A DNA stretch of 44,247 bases from NCBI RefSeq assembly GCF_947259555.1, contig NZ_CAMYMD010000031.1, positions 1 through 44,247 of the forward strand. Reading direction: 5' to 3'. Below the pieces are notes generated by a model. That model was not told the origin of the DNA. It did not search any database and worked only from the letters and a program-made list of their open reading frames with translations. Of this stretch, positions 1 through 8,444 are shown one piece after another. Every line of letters starts with the position of its first letter. The first letter of the stretch is position 1. Made by a program: the position numbers and the translations under genes. The stretch is from an uncultured Roseovarius sp. (GTDB lineage Bacteria > Pseudomonadota > Alphaproteobacteria > Rhodobacterales > Rhodobacteraceae).

Positions 1-195
1 CTTTCAGGCGCGCTCTGGTGGGGCGAGGACCGCGACGCGCGCGCCTATGCGCAGGCCCTCGCCGAGCGCGCGGGGCCGATCCTGCCGCTGATCACCGGGA
101 TGCCCGACACCGGCCACGCCCTGCACGAGCGGCATGTCTGCGTCGATACCACGGCGGCAGGCGGCAACGCGGCGCTCCTGGGGGGCATGTCCTGA
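1..195 (+). CDS. putA: PutA, C-terminal end (partial)
   Basis: Frame 1 is open from the window edge and gives 64 residues before TGA at 193-195. The tail contains ERHVCVDTTAAGGNAALLGG, which I recognise as the characteristic C-terminus of the bifunctional proline dehydrogenase / L-glutamate-gamma-semialdehyde dehydrogenase PutA. That enzyme oxidises proline to glutamate in two steps and feeds electrons to the quinone pool. The catalytic domains lie outside the window, so only the terminal part of the aldehyde dehydrogenase side is seen. A hairpin follows directly. A stand-alone aldehyde dehydrogenase is a less likely alternative because the CVDTTAAGGNA signature is PutA-like. Confidence 0.82.
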   Translation, partial: LSGALWWGEDRDARAYAQALAERAGPILPLITGMPDTGHALHERHVCVDTTAAGGNAALLGGMS

Positions 196-198
196 TCA

Positions 199-227
199 GA
201 TCCGGGCACCCTGCGGGGTGCCCGATC
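199..227. terminator. Hairpin between convergent putA and GFA genes
   Basis: CGGGCACCC (203-211) pairs perfectly with GGGTGCCCG (216-224) around a 4-nt loop, and GAT/ATC extends the stem with one bulged base. It starts 4 nt after the putA stop and touches the stop codon of the convergent GFA gene. There is no good T-tract on either side, so it is a transcript-end hairpin rather than a textbook intrinsic terminator. Confidence 0.5.
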
Positions 228-610
228 TACCCCTCCGCCGAAACCGGCTTGCCGTCGGTAATTTCGTAATAGGTGCCCTTGCCAGTCACGAAAATATGGT
301 TGGAAATCTCCATTCCCGGGGTCTCGTCGAGACACCCGGCGGCAATTCCGATCCCCTCCTCGTCGTTCATACGGTAAAACAGGCTCGCGCCACAGGTCTT
401 GCAGAAACCGCGCTTGGCAAAGCCCGAGGACGCATACCATGTCAGCCCCTCGTCGCGCAGAAACCGCAGCGCGTCAAACGGCGCATGGGTCGAGGCCCAA
501 AGATGTCCGCTCATCCGGCGACATTGACTACAATGGCAGACCGTCACGCTTGGTCTGACCTGATCCACTTCAAAGGCCACGGCACCACATTCACACCGTC
601 CGCTGATCAT
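227..610 (-). CDS. GFA-fold (CENP-V/GFA) zinc protein
   Basis: A 127-residue protein of the glutathione-dependent formaldehyde-activating-enzyme-like family (GFA/CENP-V domain). Zinc-ligand cysteine clusters are visible as CECGAV near residue 6, CHCSQC near residue 26 and FCKTCG near residue 70. The start at 610 is chosen over the longer frame to 643 because AAGGAG lies 8 nt upstream of it. Family members are annotated as S-(hydroxymethyl)glutathione synthases, but most have no proven activity, so the substrate is unknown. It lies 36 nt downstream of the LysE-type gene on the same strand and may be co-transcribed with it. A second, clearly different GFA protein is encoded at 2099-2467. Confidence 0.85.
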   Translation of the reverse strand: MISGRCECGAVAFEVDQVRPSVTVCHCSQCRRMSGHLWASTHAPFDALRFLRDEGLTWYASSGFAKRGFCKTCGASLFYRMNDEEGIGIAAGCLDETPGMEISNHIFVTGKGTYYEITDGKPVSAEG

Positions 611-646
611 TCGACTGTCTCCTTGAACGTCCACATCGGTCATCCG

Positions 647-1243
647 TCATACCCACAACATCCAGACGGCAACACCAGCGAGAATCAAGCCAAAACTCAC
701 ATTCAAAACCCGACCACTTGCTCCATTTGCGAAAAGCGCGCCGAGCCGCTCCCCCGCGAGTGTCCAGATGGAAAAGGCCATGAGGTTGTTGAACGTGAAG
801 ATCGTCGCGATCACCAGCACCAAAGCGGCGCGCTCCGGTCCGGTTACAGTCAAAAACTGCGTGAACATCAGCCCGATGATCACATAGGCCTTGGGATTGA
901 GCAGCAAGAGCATCACCCCGTCTCGAAACGTCGCGGGCCGCGGCTCGACCGTATCCGCCCATGCACCGGCCCGCAAAAGGCCAAGCGCAAGCCAAAAGAC
1001 ATAACCTGCACCGGCCAGCTTCAGCGCCCAGAAAAGCCCCGGCATCGCCGCCAGTGTCCCCACGGCCCCAAAACCTATGAGCACCGTCACGGCCCAGGTC
1101 GCAAGGTGGTATCCGACGCTTGCAGGCAGGGTCGCACGAAAGCCGAACCGCGCGCCGTTGGCAGCAAACACCATGTTTCCCGGCCCGGGGCTATAGGCAA
1201 GCGGGAAGAGAAAGAGCAGCAGGGCAAAGGCGATCTCGATCAT
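647..1243 (-). CDS. LysE/RhtB family exporter
   Basis: A 198-residue inner-membrane protein with about six hydrophobic segments and the N-terminal family signature PLAYSPGPGN. The family exports amino acids such as lysine, homoserine or threonine; the substrate cannot be read from the sequence. The start at 1243 is preferred because GGAG sits about 7 nt upstream; an ATG at 1255 and the long frame to 1357 are less likely. It is divergent from the rhomboid gene, so the 112-bp gap probably carries both promoters, and the GFA gene follows on the same strand. Confidence 0.85.
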   Translation of the reverse strand: MIEIAFALLLFLFPLAYSPGPGNMVFAANGARFGFRATLPASVGYHLATWAVTVLIGFGAVGTLAAMPGLFWALKLAGAGYVFWLALGLLRAGAWADTVEPRPATFRDGVMLLLLNPKAYVIIGLMFTQFLTVTGPERAALVLVIATIFTFNNLMAFSIWTLAGERLGALFANGASGRVLNVSFGLILAGVAVWMLWV

Positions 1244-1355
1244 TGCAATCTCCATGAACACTCTGGAAATTGAACCGCCAAACGCAGCGCATCTCGACCC
1301 GTTTCCTGCGCATTGCGCCTTTCCGACCTCTCCAAACCGCGCTAGCTTGCGCCCC

Positions 1356-2102
1356 ATGTTTCCGATCCGCGATCATAACCCATCGGGCCGAACGCCTTAT
1401 GTAAACTACCTGATCATTGCGCTTAACGTTCTGATTTTCATAAGCTACTGGTCTCTCTTCTCTGACGAGCGGGCGCTTACTCTCTTCTTCTACGACTGGG
1501 CGATGATCCCGGCGAAGGTCACTCAACTTGGTGAGGTTACTGGCCTCTTCACGTCGATGTTCCTGCATGGCGGGGTCATGCATCTGGCGGGGAACATGCT
1601 GTTTCTGTGGATATTCGGCGACAACATGGAAGACCGGATGGGCCATCTCCCTTATCTCGGTTTCTATCTCGCCTCGGGCATCCTCGCCAGCCTCGCGCAT
1701 ATTCTCGGCGGTCCGGGCTCAATGGTGCCCACGGTCGGTGCCTCCGGTGCGATTGCCGGCGTAATGGGCGGATACCTTCTGCTTTTCCCACGCGCACGGG
1801 TGGATATCCTTTTGATTTTCATAATCTTCTTTCGCGTCATCACCATCCCGGCGGCTATCATGCTGGCGCTGTGGTTCGGTTTTCAGGTGTTTGCAGGGCT
1901 TGGCACCAGCGCGGAGGCGGGTGGCGTTGCCTACTGGGCGCATGCGGGCGGCTTTGCGGCGGGTGTAGTGCTGACTCTACCCGTGTTCTTTCGCCTTGGC
2001 GGGCCACGGTTCTGGCAAGAACATGGCGGCTCGCCCCCCCATCCAAAAGCACGCTACGCGTATCGCCACACCTCTGTTCCAAGGGTGAGAAAACGCCGAT
2101 GA
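1356..2102 (+). CDS. Rhomboid family intramembrane serine protease
   Basis: A 248-residue polytopic membrane protein. Rhomboid hallmarks are visible: the LHGGVMHLAGNMLFLW loop/helix segment, the catalytic-serine motif GASGAIAG, and a later helix with AHAGGFAAG that supplies the catalytic histidine. Rhomboids cut transmembrane helices within the bilayer; the bacterial substrate is unknown. The start at 1356 (MFPIRDHNPSGRTP) is chosen over the frame's first ATG at 1254 because family members begin just before the first helix. The stop overlaps the next ATG (ATGA), indicating translational coupling to the second GFA gene. Confidence 0.9.
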   Translation: MFPIRDHNPSGRTPYVNYLIIALNVLIFISYWSLFSDERALTLFFYDWAMIPAKVTQLGEVTGLFTSMFLHGGVMHLAGNMLFLWIFGDNMEDRMGHLPYLGFYLASGILASLAHILGGPGSMVPTVGASGAIAGVMGGYLLLFPRARVDILLIFIIFFRVITIPAAIMLALWFGFQVFAGLGTSAEAGGVAYWAHAGGFAAGVVLTLPVFFRLGGPRFWQEHGGSPPHPKARYAYRHTSVPRVRKRR

Positions 2103-2467
2103 CACAACCAATCAAAGCCACCTTTCATTGCGGAGCGGTCGAATTGCGCGTCACGCTTACAAGCGGTCTGGATACAGCCCGACGCTGCGACTGTTCATTT
2201 TGCAGGCGACGCGGAGCCGCTGCGGTCTCAGCTCCGCTCGACCAACTGGAAATTGTCCAGGGCGCCGAAAACCTCACGCTTTATCAATGGGGCACGGGCA
2301 CGGCGAAGCACTATTTCTGCAAGACCTGCGGGATCTACACCCACCACCAGCGCCGCTCGAACCCGAATGAATACGGCATCAATCTGGGTGCCATTGAAGG
2401 CGTCAATCCGCGTGATCTTGACCCCATACCCTGGGTCGACGGCGTGAACCACCCCTCGGATGCCTGA
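2099..2467 (+). CDS. GFA-fold (CENP-V/GFA) zinc protein, second copy
   Basis: A 122-residue GFA-family protein beginning MTQPIKATFHCGAVE. Zinc-ligand motifs are FHCGAV, CDCSFCRRRG and FCKTCG, the last followed by a THHQ segment typical of the longer GFA subgroup. It overlaps the rhomboid stop by 4 nt (ATGA) and so is translationally coupled to it. It is only distantly similar to the GFA protein at 227-610, so this is not a recent tandem duplication. No biochemical role can be assigned. Confidence 0.85.
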   Translation: MTQPIKATFHCGAVELRVTLTSGLDTARRCDCSFCRRRGAAAVSAPLDQLEIVQGAENLTLYQWGTGTAKHYFCKTCGIYTHHQRRSNPNEYGINLGAIEGVNPRDLDPIPWVDGVNHPSDA

Positions 2468-2576
2468 TATGACTGCCCCGCCATAGGTCGTTGCGCGCGT
2501 TGTATCGTAGTTGATGCAAGTAATACCGCACCGCGGCGGATGGGCAAATGCCACATCCAAGCCACGACCGCTAAAG

Positions 2577-3368
2577 CTAGCTCACCCCCCGGATCACGCC
2601 AGCGAACTTGTCAAAAATCGCCTCGTTGGCACAAATGACCTCACCATCCTCGAGGATATTTCTGCCATTGGTCAGCGGCTCCACAAAACCGCCAGCCTCG
2701 CGCACGATGATCACGCCCGCAGCCAGATCCCATGGCTGCAAACGCCGCTCCCAGAATCCGTCATAACGGCCGGCCGCAACATATGCCATGTCGAGCGAGG
2801 CCGCCCCCCAGCGCCGGACACCGGCGCAGGCAGGCAGCAGGCGCGCCAAATCCTGAAGGGTCTGGGGCAAATCTGCGCGCCCCGCAAAGGGCAGGCCGGT
2901 CGCAAAAATCGCCTCGCCCATCTTGTGCCGCCCGGAAACACGCAAGCGGCTCTCGTTCATCCAGGCACCAGCACCTTTTTCCGCAAAGAATGCTTCATCC
3001 TTGCTGGCGTCGTAAATGACACCGGCCACGACCTCGCCCTTGTGTTCGAGCGCGATGGAAACCGCCCAATGCGGCAGCCCGTGCAAAAAGTTGGTGGTTC
3101 CGTCCAGCGGATCGACGATCCAGCGCCGCGTTGGATCCTTGCCCTCTTCCTCGCCGCCTTCCTCAGCCAACCAGCCGTAGGACGGGCGCGCACCCATCAA
3201 CTCGGTCTTGAGGATTTTTTCCGCCGCAATATCCGCCCGGCTGACAAAATCGCCGGCCCCCTTGGTCGAGACCTGCAAATTCTCGACCTCGCGGAAGTCC
3301 TTGGCCAGCGCCCGCCCGGCCTTGCGCGCGGCTTTCAGCATGACGTTGAGATTGGCACTACCTACCAT
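2577..3368 (-). CDS. suhB: Inositol monophosphatase family protein (SuhB-like)
   Basis: A 263-residue Mg-dependent phosphatase of the inositol monophosphatase superfamily. Metal-site motifs are present: WLAEEGG near residue 67, IVDPLDGTTNF near residue 84, and the C-terminal WDLAAGVIIVREAGG. The family dephosphorylates inositol-1-phosphate; in enteric bacteria SuhB also acts in rRNA antitermination, which cannot be assumed here. AAAGGAG lies 8 nt before the ATG. It follows parC on the same strand after 65 nt and converges with the GFA gene, from which a 109-bp gap without clear features separates it. Confidence 0.92.
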   Translation of the reverse strand: MVGSANLNVMLKAARKAGRALAKDFREVENLQVSTKGAGDFVSRADIAAEKILKTELMGARPSYGWLAEEGGEEEGKDPTRRWIVDPLDGTTNFLHGLPHWAVSIALEHKGEVVAGVIYDASKDEAFFAEKGAGAWMNESRLRVSGRHKMGEAIFATGLPFAGRADLPQTLQDLARLLPACAGVRRWGAASLDMAYVAAGRYDGFWERRLQPWDLAAGVIIVREAGGFVEPLTNGRNILEDGEVICANEAIFDKFAGVIRGVS

Positions 3369-3433
3369 TGAGACGGCTCCTTTTGGGTCAGGCCGGGCGT
3401 ATACGCCGCCCTTACGCCACAGACAAGGGCCGA

Positions 3434-5740
3434 TCAGGTAAAGCGGTTGTCACGGGGAAAGCCGCGCGGGGCCATGCGACCGGTGCCTGCACGCTTTCCC
3501 TGCCATTCAGTCAAGTCGGTCTCGGTCCGCGTGCGCCCCGCCGGATCGCGCCAGCTAAGCCCGTCGGCAAGCGTGAAGGTTGCGGCATCCGACAGCCCGC
3601 CATCCTTGTATCTCTGAAGCCGGACGCCCTTGCCGCGCGTCAGTTCCGGCAACTCGTCAAGGCCGAAGACCAGCACCTTGCGGTTTTCACCGACGCAGGC
3701 GACGTGGTCGCCACTGACCGGTTTGCAAACCTGTGCGCGGGCCGGGCTCCGCAGGTTCAGCACCTGCTTGCCGTTGCGGGTCTGGGCCACGATCTCGTTC
3801 TCGGGCACAACAAAGCCATCCCCGGCAGAGGAGGCCACCAGGAGCTTACGCCCCGGCTTGTGAATGAGCAGATCGACGATGCCCGCCTCGTTGGGCAGAT
3901 CGACGATCAGGCGCAGCGGTTCGCCCATCCCGCGACCACCGGGCAGGTTGGCCGCCGAGAGGGTGTAGAACCGGCCGTTGCTGCCAAAGACGAGGATACG
4001 GTCGGTCGTTTCGGCGTGGAACATGAAGCGCGGGGCGTCGCCGTCCTTGAACTTCAATTCGCGATTCAGGTCGATATGTCCGGTGAGGGCGCGGATCCAG
4101 CCCATCTGGCTACAGACCACGGTGATCGGCTCGCGGTCGATCATCGCCTCGAGCGGCACCTCCTCGATCTTGCCCGCCTCGGCAAAGCCGGTGCGGCGTG
4201 CGCCGATCGGGTGGTCTTTGCCAAAGGTTTTTTTCACCTCGCGCAATTGATCGGAGACCGCCGCCCATTGCAGCGCGGCATCGTCCAACAGATCCTCAAG
4301 CCCCGCGCGTTCCTCCATCAGCGCGTCGCGCTCGCGCCTCAGCTCCATTTCTTCAAGCCGCCGCAAGGACCGCAGGCGCATGTTGAGAATGGCCTCTGTC
4401 TGCACTTCGGTGAGGCCGTCCTCATCAGAGGCGACCGGTGAGACATAGTCGGCCTCGGAGGTCGCACGCACGAACGTCCGGCCCCAATCCTCGCGCATCA
4501 GCGCCGCTTTGGGCTCGTCATCATAGCGGATGATGTCAATCACCCGGTCGAGATTGAGGAAGGCGACGATCAGCCCTTCCAGCACCTCGAGCCGGCGGTC
4601 GATTTTTTCCATCCGGTGCTGAGAGCGGCGCAGCAGGACCTCTTGCCGGAAATCGAGGAAGGCGCGCAGCACCTCCTTGAGCGAGCAGACGCGCGGCGTC
4701 ACGCCATCAACCAGCACGTTCATGTTGAGCGAGAAGCGCAGCTCCAGATCGGAATTGCGATACATCAGCCCCATCAGGACCTCCGGATCGACATTCTTTG
4801 AGCGCGGCTCCAGAATCAGGCGCACATCATCCGTGCTCTCGTCGCGGACATCGGCAAGCACCGGCACCTTGCGGGTCTGGATCAACTCGGCGATCCGCTC
4901 GATCAGCTTGGATTTCTGCACCTGATAGGGGATTTCGGTGATTACGATCTGCCACTGGCCGCGGCCCAGGTCCTCGACCTCGTAGCGGCAGCGCAGCCGG
5001 AACGCGCCGCGTCCGGTGCGGTAGGCCTGCGCGATGCTCTCGGGCGGCTCGACGATGACGCCGCCGGTGGGGAAATCGGGGCCGGGGATGTAGTTCAGCA
5101 GCGTGTCGTCGCGCGCGTCGGGCGTCTTGATCAGATGGATGCAGGCGTCGATCAGCTCACTGATGTTATGCGGCGGGATGTTGGTGGCCATGCCGACGGC
5201 AATCCCCGACGATCCATTGGCCAGCAGGTTCGGAAAGGCGGCGGGCAACACCACCGGTTCACGCAGGGTGCCGTCATAATTGTCGCGGTAATCAACCGCG
5301 TCCTCGGCGAGGCCGTCGAGCAGCGCCTCGGCAAAGGGGGTCATCCGCGCCTCGGTGTAGCGCGAGGCGGCGGGGTTGTCGCCGTCGATATTGCCGAAAT
5401 TGCCCTGGCCGTCCACCAGCGGATAGCGCACCGCGAAATCCTGCGCGAGGCGGGCCATGGCATCGTAAATCGCGGCATCGCCATGCGGGTGATAGTTGCC
5501 CATCACGTCGCCCGAGATCTTGGCCGATTTGCGGAACCCCCCGCTGCTGGAGAGCCGCAACTCGCGCATCGCATAGAGAATGCGGCGATGCACGGGTTTG
5601 AGACCGTCGCGCGCATCGGGCAAGGCGCGGTGCATGATGGTCGACAGCGCATAGGTCAGATAGCGCTCGCCGATCGCACGGCGCAGCGGCTCGGACGTCG
5701 CTTCAGGCATCATGTTGGGGTCGTCCACCAAATCACTCAT
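3434..5740 (-). CDS. parC: DNA topoisomerase IV subunit A
   Basis: A 768-residue type IIA topoisomerase A subunit that decatenates daughter chromosomes together with ParE. The N-terminal breakage-reunion domain shows [25 protein letters not shown] and the catalytic tyrosine in [10 protein letters not shown] (Tyr128 from the chosen start). The C-terminal half has beta-propeller-like repeats. I call it ParC rather than GyrA because the C-terminal domain is shorter and lacks an evident GyrA box (QxRGG). The start at 5740 ([13 protein letters not shown]) is preferred to the upstream in-frame codon at 5791. It is divergent from the SH3-domain gene. Confidence 0.93.
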   Translation of the reverse strand: MSDLVDDPNMMPEATSEPLRRAIGERYLTYALSTIMHRALPDARDGLKPVHRRILYAMRELRLSSSGGFRKSAKISGDVMGNYHPHGDAAIYDAMARLAQDFAVRYPLVDGQGNFGNIDGDNPAASRYTEARMTPFAEALLDGLAEDAVDYRDNYDGTLREPVVLPAAFPNLLANGSSGIAVGMATNIPPHNISELIDACIHLIKTPDARDDTLLNYIPGPDFPTGGVIVEPPESIAQAYRTGRGAFRLRCRYEVEDLGRGQWQIVITEIPYQVQKSKLIERIAELIQTRKVPVLADVRDESTDDVRLILEPRSKNVDPEVLMGLMYRNSDLELRFSLNMNVLVDGVTPRVCSLKEVLRAFLDFRQEVLLRRSQHRMEKIDRRLEVLEGLIVAFLNLDRVIDIIRYDDEPKAALMREDWGRTFVRATSEADYVSPVASDEDGLTEVQTEAILNMRLRSLRRLEEMELRRERDALMEERAGLEDLLDDAALQWAAVSDQLREVKKTFGKDHPIGARRTGFAEAGKIEEVPLEAMIDREPITVVCSQMGWIRALTGHIDLNRELKFKDGDAPRFMFHAETTDRILVFGSNGRFYTLSAANLPGGRGMGEPLRLIVDLPNEAGIVDLLIHKPGRKLLVASSAGDGFVVPENEIVAQTRNGKQVLNLRSPARAQVCKPVSGDHVACVGENRKVLVFGLDELPELTRGKGVRLQRYKDGGLSDAATFTLADGLSWRDPAGRTRTETDLTEWQGKRAGTGRMAPRGFPRDNRFT

Positions 5741-5899
5741 GGATCTGGTGATAGCCGCGCCGCCATTCCGCGTAAAGCACCGAGGCGGCACAGGTCGTCA
5801 AAGATTCTTAAATTCCCCCGCAATCGCATCCCCGAATCGGGTATACTGAAAACGCTGCCAAGCAAATTATTGACGAGTATTGTATCTGGGGGATGCGCG

Positions 5900-6520
5900 A
5901 TGTGGCGCTTGATTTTCGTAAGCTTTGCCCTTTTGGGATGGTCTTTTTATGAATTGAGTGGCGGGGCCGACTATCGCCCATCTGCCAATTCGATTCAGGC
6001 GCGTGCCGTGCTTGACAATCAGAGACCTAGACCCCGACCGTTAAGAGTAAACATCATAGAATTGGCGCAGGATGGCGCGGTACAGCCCGAAACAGAAGTC
6101 ACCCGCACCATCACATCGCTGCATGATCTGGGGTTGAGCATCGGAAAACGGGTAACTTTGACACTCGCTTCGGCCCAGGCAAGCGCGCCCTCGGCGCCGG
6201 TCAGAATTGATGTCCCAACGGTCAAGGCCACCGCCCCAGTCCCATTGCCGGACACGCCAGCCGTCACGGCAGACGCGCGGTTGCCCGATCCCACGCAAGA
6301 AACTTTGACCGATCCCCTAGAGCGCCGGGTTGTCGCCGGACGTTCCGTAAATTTGCGCACCGGGCCCGGCACCGGTTTCGGACGGATCACGAGCCTCAAG
6401 CGCGGAACAGACGTGATTGTGCTGCGCGATCCGGGCACAGGCTGGATCAAGCTGCGCGTGCCCGGGACGGGGCGCATCGGATGGATGGCGGACCGGCTAT
6501 TGACGGTGGCGTCCGAGTAG
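5900..6520 (+). CDS. SH3-domain envelope protein, function unknown
   Basis: A 206-residue protein with a short hydrophobic N-terminus (MWRLIFVSFALLGWSF) that looks like a signal or membrane anchor, then a low-complexity proline/alanine/threonine-rich linker. A bacterial SH3 (SH3b) domain occupies roughly residues 145-203, marked by VNLRTGPGTGFG, DPGTGWIKL and IGWM. SH3b domains commonly bind peptidoglycan or peptide ligands in the periplasm. GGGGG lies about 6 nt before the ATG. The 11-bp palindrome CCCGAATCGGG (5831-5841) and a TATACT hexamer (5842-5847) lie in the region shared with divergent parC, but I find no matching -35. Specific function unknown. Confidence 0.8.
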   Translation: MWRLIFVSFALLGWSFYELSGGADYRPSANSIQARAVLDNQRPRPRPLRVNIIELAQDGAVQPETEVTRTITSLHDLGLSIGKRVTLTLASAQASAPSAPVRIDVPTVKATAPVPLPDTPAVTADARLPDPTQETLTDPLERRVVAGRSVNLRTGPGTGFGRITSLKRGTDVIVLRDPGTGWIKLRVPGTGRIGWMADRLLTVASE

Positions 6521-6558
6521 GCTTGCGTTGCGGACAGGGACGGGTCACAAGCCCTGCC

Positions 6559-7389
6559 ATGAGCGAGAGAACGATCCTGATCACCGGGTGCTCGTCGGGC
6601 ATCGGATATGACGCGGCGCACGGGCTGCGGGCGCGGGGCTGGCGGGTGTTTGCCGCGTGCCGCGCGCAGGCCGATTGCGACCGGCTGCGCGCCGAGGGGT
6701 TCGACGCTCCGCGCATCGACTACGAGGACGAGGCGAGCATTGCCTCCGGTCTGGCCGAGGTGCTGGAGGCCACGGGCGGGCGGCTTGATGCGCTGTTCAA
6801 CAACGGGGCCTATGCCTGCCCGGGGTTGGTCGAGGATTTGCCGCGCGGCGCATTGCGCGAGATTTTCGAGGCCAATGTCTTTGGCTGGCATGACCTGACG
6901 CGACAGGTGATCCCCGCAATGCGGGCGCAAGGCCATGGCCGGATCGTGCAGAACTCTTCGGTACTGGGGCTGGTGGCGATCGGTTGGCGCGGGGCCTATG
7001 TCAGCACCAAATTCGCCATCGAAGGGCTGACCGACACGCTGCGCATTGAGATGCGCGGCACCGGCATTCATGTCAGCTTGATCGAGCCCGGGCCAGTGAC
7101 GTCGAAGATCCGCGAGAATGCGCGCGCGCCGTTCGAGCGGTGGCTGGATTGGGAAAACTCCGTGCGGTCGGATGAGTACCGCGACAAGCTGCGCCCCCGC
7201 CTTTATGGCGATTACAGCAAGGACCGTTTTGAGCTGCCGGCCGACGCGGTGACAAAGAAGCTGATCCATGCGCTGGAGGCGCCACGGCCCCGCGCGCGGT
7301 ATTATGTGACAACGCCGACCCATTTCATGGGCACGTTGCGCCGAGTGTTGCCGACGCGCGCGCTGGACTGGATCATCGCCAAGGGCTGA
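6559..7389 (+). CDS. Short-chain dehydrogenase/reductase
   Basis: A 276-residue classical SDR. The cofactor motif TGCSSGIG is near residue 9, the active-site tyrosine/lysine are in YVSTK, and a serine of the catalytic tetrad lies in QNSSVLG. The usual NNAG motif reads NNGA, a variant I associate with one SDR subgroup rather than a defect. The fold supports NAD(P)H-dependent oxidoreduction; the substrate cannot be predicted. The start at 6559 (MSERTILITG) removes an unsupported N-terminal extension. It follows the SH3 gene by 38 nt and a possible terminator follows it. Confidence 0.88.
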   Translation: MSERTILITGCSSGIGYDAAHGLRARGWRVFAACRAQADCDRLRAEGFDAPRIDYEDEASIASGLAEVLEATGGRLDALFNNGAYACPGLVEDLPRGALREIFEANVFGWHDLTRQVIPAMRAQGHGRIVQNSSVLGLVAIGWRGAYVSTKFAIEGLTDTLRIEMRGTGIHVSLIEPGPVTSKIRENARAPFERWLDWENSVRSDEYRDKLRPRLYGDYSKDRFELPADAVTKKLIHALEAPRPRARYYVTTPTHFMGTLRRVLPTRALDWIIAKG

Positions 7390-7394
7390 ACTCG

Positions 7395-7427
7395 CGCGGG
7401 TGTCAGGGCGGCCCGCGTCACATTTTC
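7395..7427 (+). terminator. Possible intrinsic terminator after the SDR gene
   Basis: CGCGGG (7395-7400) pairs with CCCGCG (7412-7417) around an 11-nt loop, followed after a few bases by a T-rich stretch. The stem is short, so support is moderate. Confidence 0.35.
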
Positions 7428-7492
7428 TCTTTCGCTTTTGGTCGCGCCCCGCCTAGATGTGGCCCACGTGACCGACTCGGAAAGGACGCCTC

Positions 7493-7699
7493 ATGTGGAC
7501 AGACCCGTTATTCCTTCTCGTGGCTGCGGGGTGCCTCGTGGTGGCGATCATCCTCATTCGCGGCATATCCACCTTCGGCAAGGAGGGGGTCGAGAATGCC
7601 AAACGGTCCAACAAATACATGCGGTGGCGGCTGATCGCGCAATTCGTGGCCATCGTACTGATTCTCATATTCGTCTATTTCCGCAGGCAGGGAGGCTGA
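7493..7699 (+). CDS. Small twin-transmembrane protein (HIG1-like)
   Basis: A 68-residue protein with two hydrophobic segments (about residues 6-24 and 46-63) joined by a charged loop containing GKEGVENAKRSNKYMRWR. Short two-helix proteins of this type are annotated in Rhodobacteraceae as twin transmembrane or HIG1-domain proteins; in mitochondria HIG1 proteins associate with respiratory supercomplexes. AAAGGA precedes the ATG by 6 nt. The adenosyltransferase gene starts 4 nt after its stop, so the two are very likely one transcript. The family call rests on size, topology and context. Confidence 0.75.
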   Translation: MWTDPLFLLVAAGCLVVAIILIRGISTFGKEGVENAKRSNKYMRWRLIAQFVAIVLILIFVYFRRQGG

Positions 7700-7703
7700 G
7701 CCG

Positions 7704-8276
7704 ATGGTGGTTCTCAACAAGATTTACACGCGCACCGGCGATGCCGGCGAGACCGCGCTAGGCAATGGTGCCCGGGTGGCCAAGCACTCGGCGCGGGTGA
7801 CGGCCTATGGCACGGTTGACGAGGTCAATGCGACTGTGGGCCTCGCACGCCTGCATGCCACCGGCGAAACCGACGATGCTCTTGCACGCATTCAAAACGA
7901 CCTTTTCGATCTGGGAGCAGATCTGTGCCGCCCTGACATGGAAAAGGACACCGAGGCCGAATACACGCCCCTGCGAATGGCCCCGAGCCAGGTCGAGCGG
8001 CTTGAGGCCGAGATCGACGCAATGAACAAGCAATTGGAACCTTTGCGCAGCTTTATTCTGCCCGGTGGCTCTGCCTTGGCAGCTCACCTGCATTTGTGCC
8101 GCACGGTATCGCGCCGCGCGGAGAGGCTGTCGGTAGAGTTGTCGGCACTCGAACATATCAACGAAGCAGCGGTCAAATACCTTAACCGCCTCAGCGACTG
8201 GTTCTTTGTCGCCTCGCGCATGGCGAATAATGGTGGCAAGGATGACGTGTTGTGGGTGCCCGGAGCGAACCGCTGA
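7704..8276 (+). CDS. ATP:cob(I)alamin adenosyltransferase, PduO type
   Basis: A 190-residue enzyme that transfers the adenosyl group of ATP to cob(I)alamin or cobinamide to make coenzyme B12. N-terminal ATP-binding signature KIYTRTGDAGETALGNG; later family motifs YGTVDEVNA, CRTVSRRAERL and YLNRLSDWFFVASR. It belongs to the PduO/MMAB class rather than the CobA/BtuR class. Adenosylcobalamin serves methylmalonyl-CoA and ethylmalonyl-CoA mutases, which fits the acyl-CoA genes that follow. GGAGG lies about 8 nt before the ATG. Confidence 0.92.
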   Translation: MVVLNKIYTRTGDAGETALGNGARVAKHSARVTAYGTVDEVNATVGLARLHATGETDDALARIQNDLFDLGADLCRPDMEKDTEAEYTPLRMAPSQVERLEAEIDAMNKQLEPLRSFILPGGSALAAHLHLCRTVSRRAERLSVELSALEHINEAAVKYLNRLSDWFFVASRMANNGGKDDVLWVPGANR

Positions 8277-8444
8277 AACACTTGTGCAACGATCCTGTCG
8301 TGAAAAGCCCGAAACGCGACGTCGCCAGGCATTAACGTGACGATTTTACCCTGTTTTGTCGCGCCCTGAGCCGGTATCAACGCGCGAGACGTAATAGCCG
8401 AAGAGTCGCACCGGCTCTTCACCACCTTAAGGGAGACCATGCCA

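Noticed and set aside
134..1273. 379-codon plus-strand frame at the left edge
   Set aside because: It is antisense to the GFA and LysE-type genes, both with clear motifs and ribosome sites, and has no recognisable domain.
227..2467. Tandem duplication of GFA genes
   Set aside because: The two proteins differ strongly outside the cysteine motifs, face opposite directions and are separated by unrelated genes.
6810..6830. Inactivated SDR because NNAG reads NNGA
   Set aside because: The Ser-Tyr-Lys catalytic set and cofactor motif are intact, and NNGA occurs as a subgroup variant.
6019..7323. 434-codon minus-strand frame opposite the SH3 and SDR genes
   Set aside because: It spans two genes and their intergenic gap in antisense, with no family resemblance.
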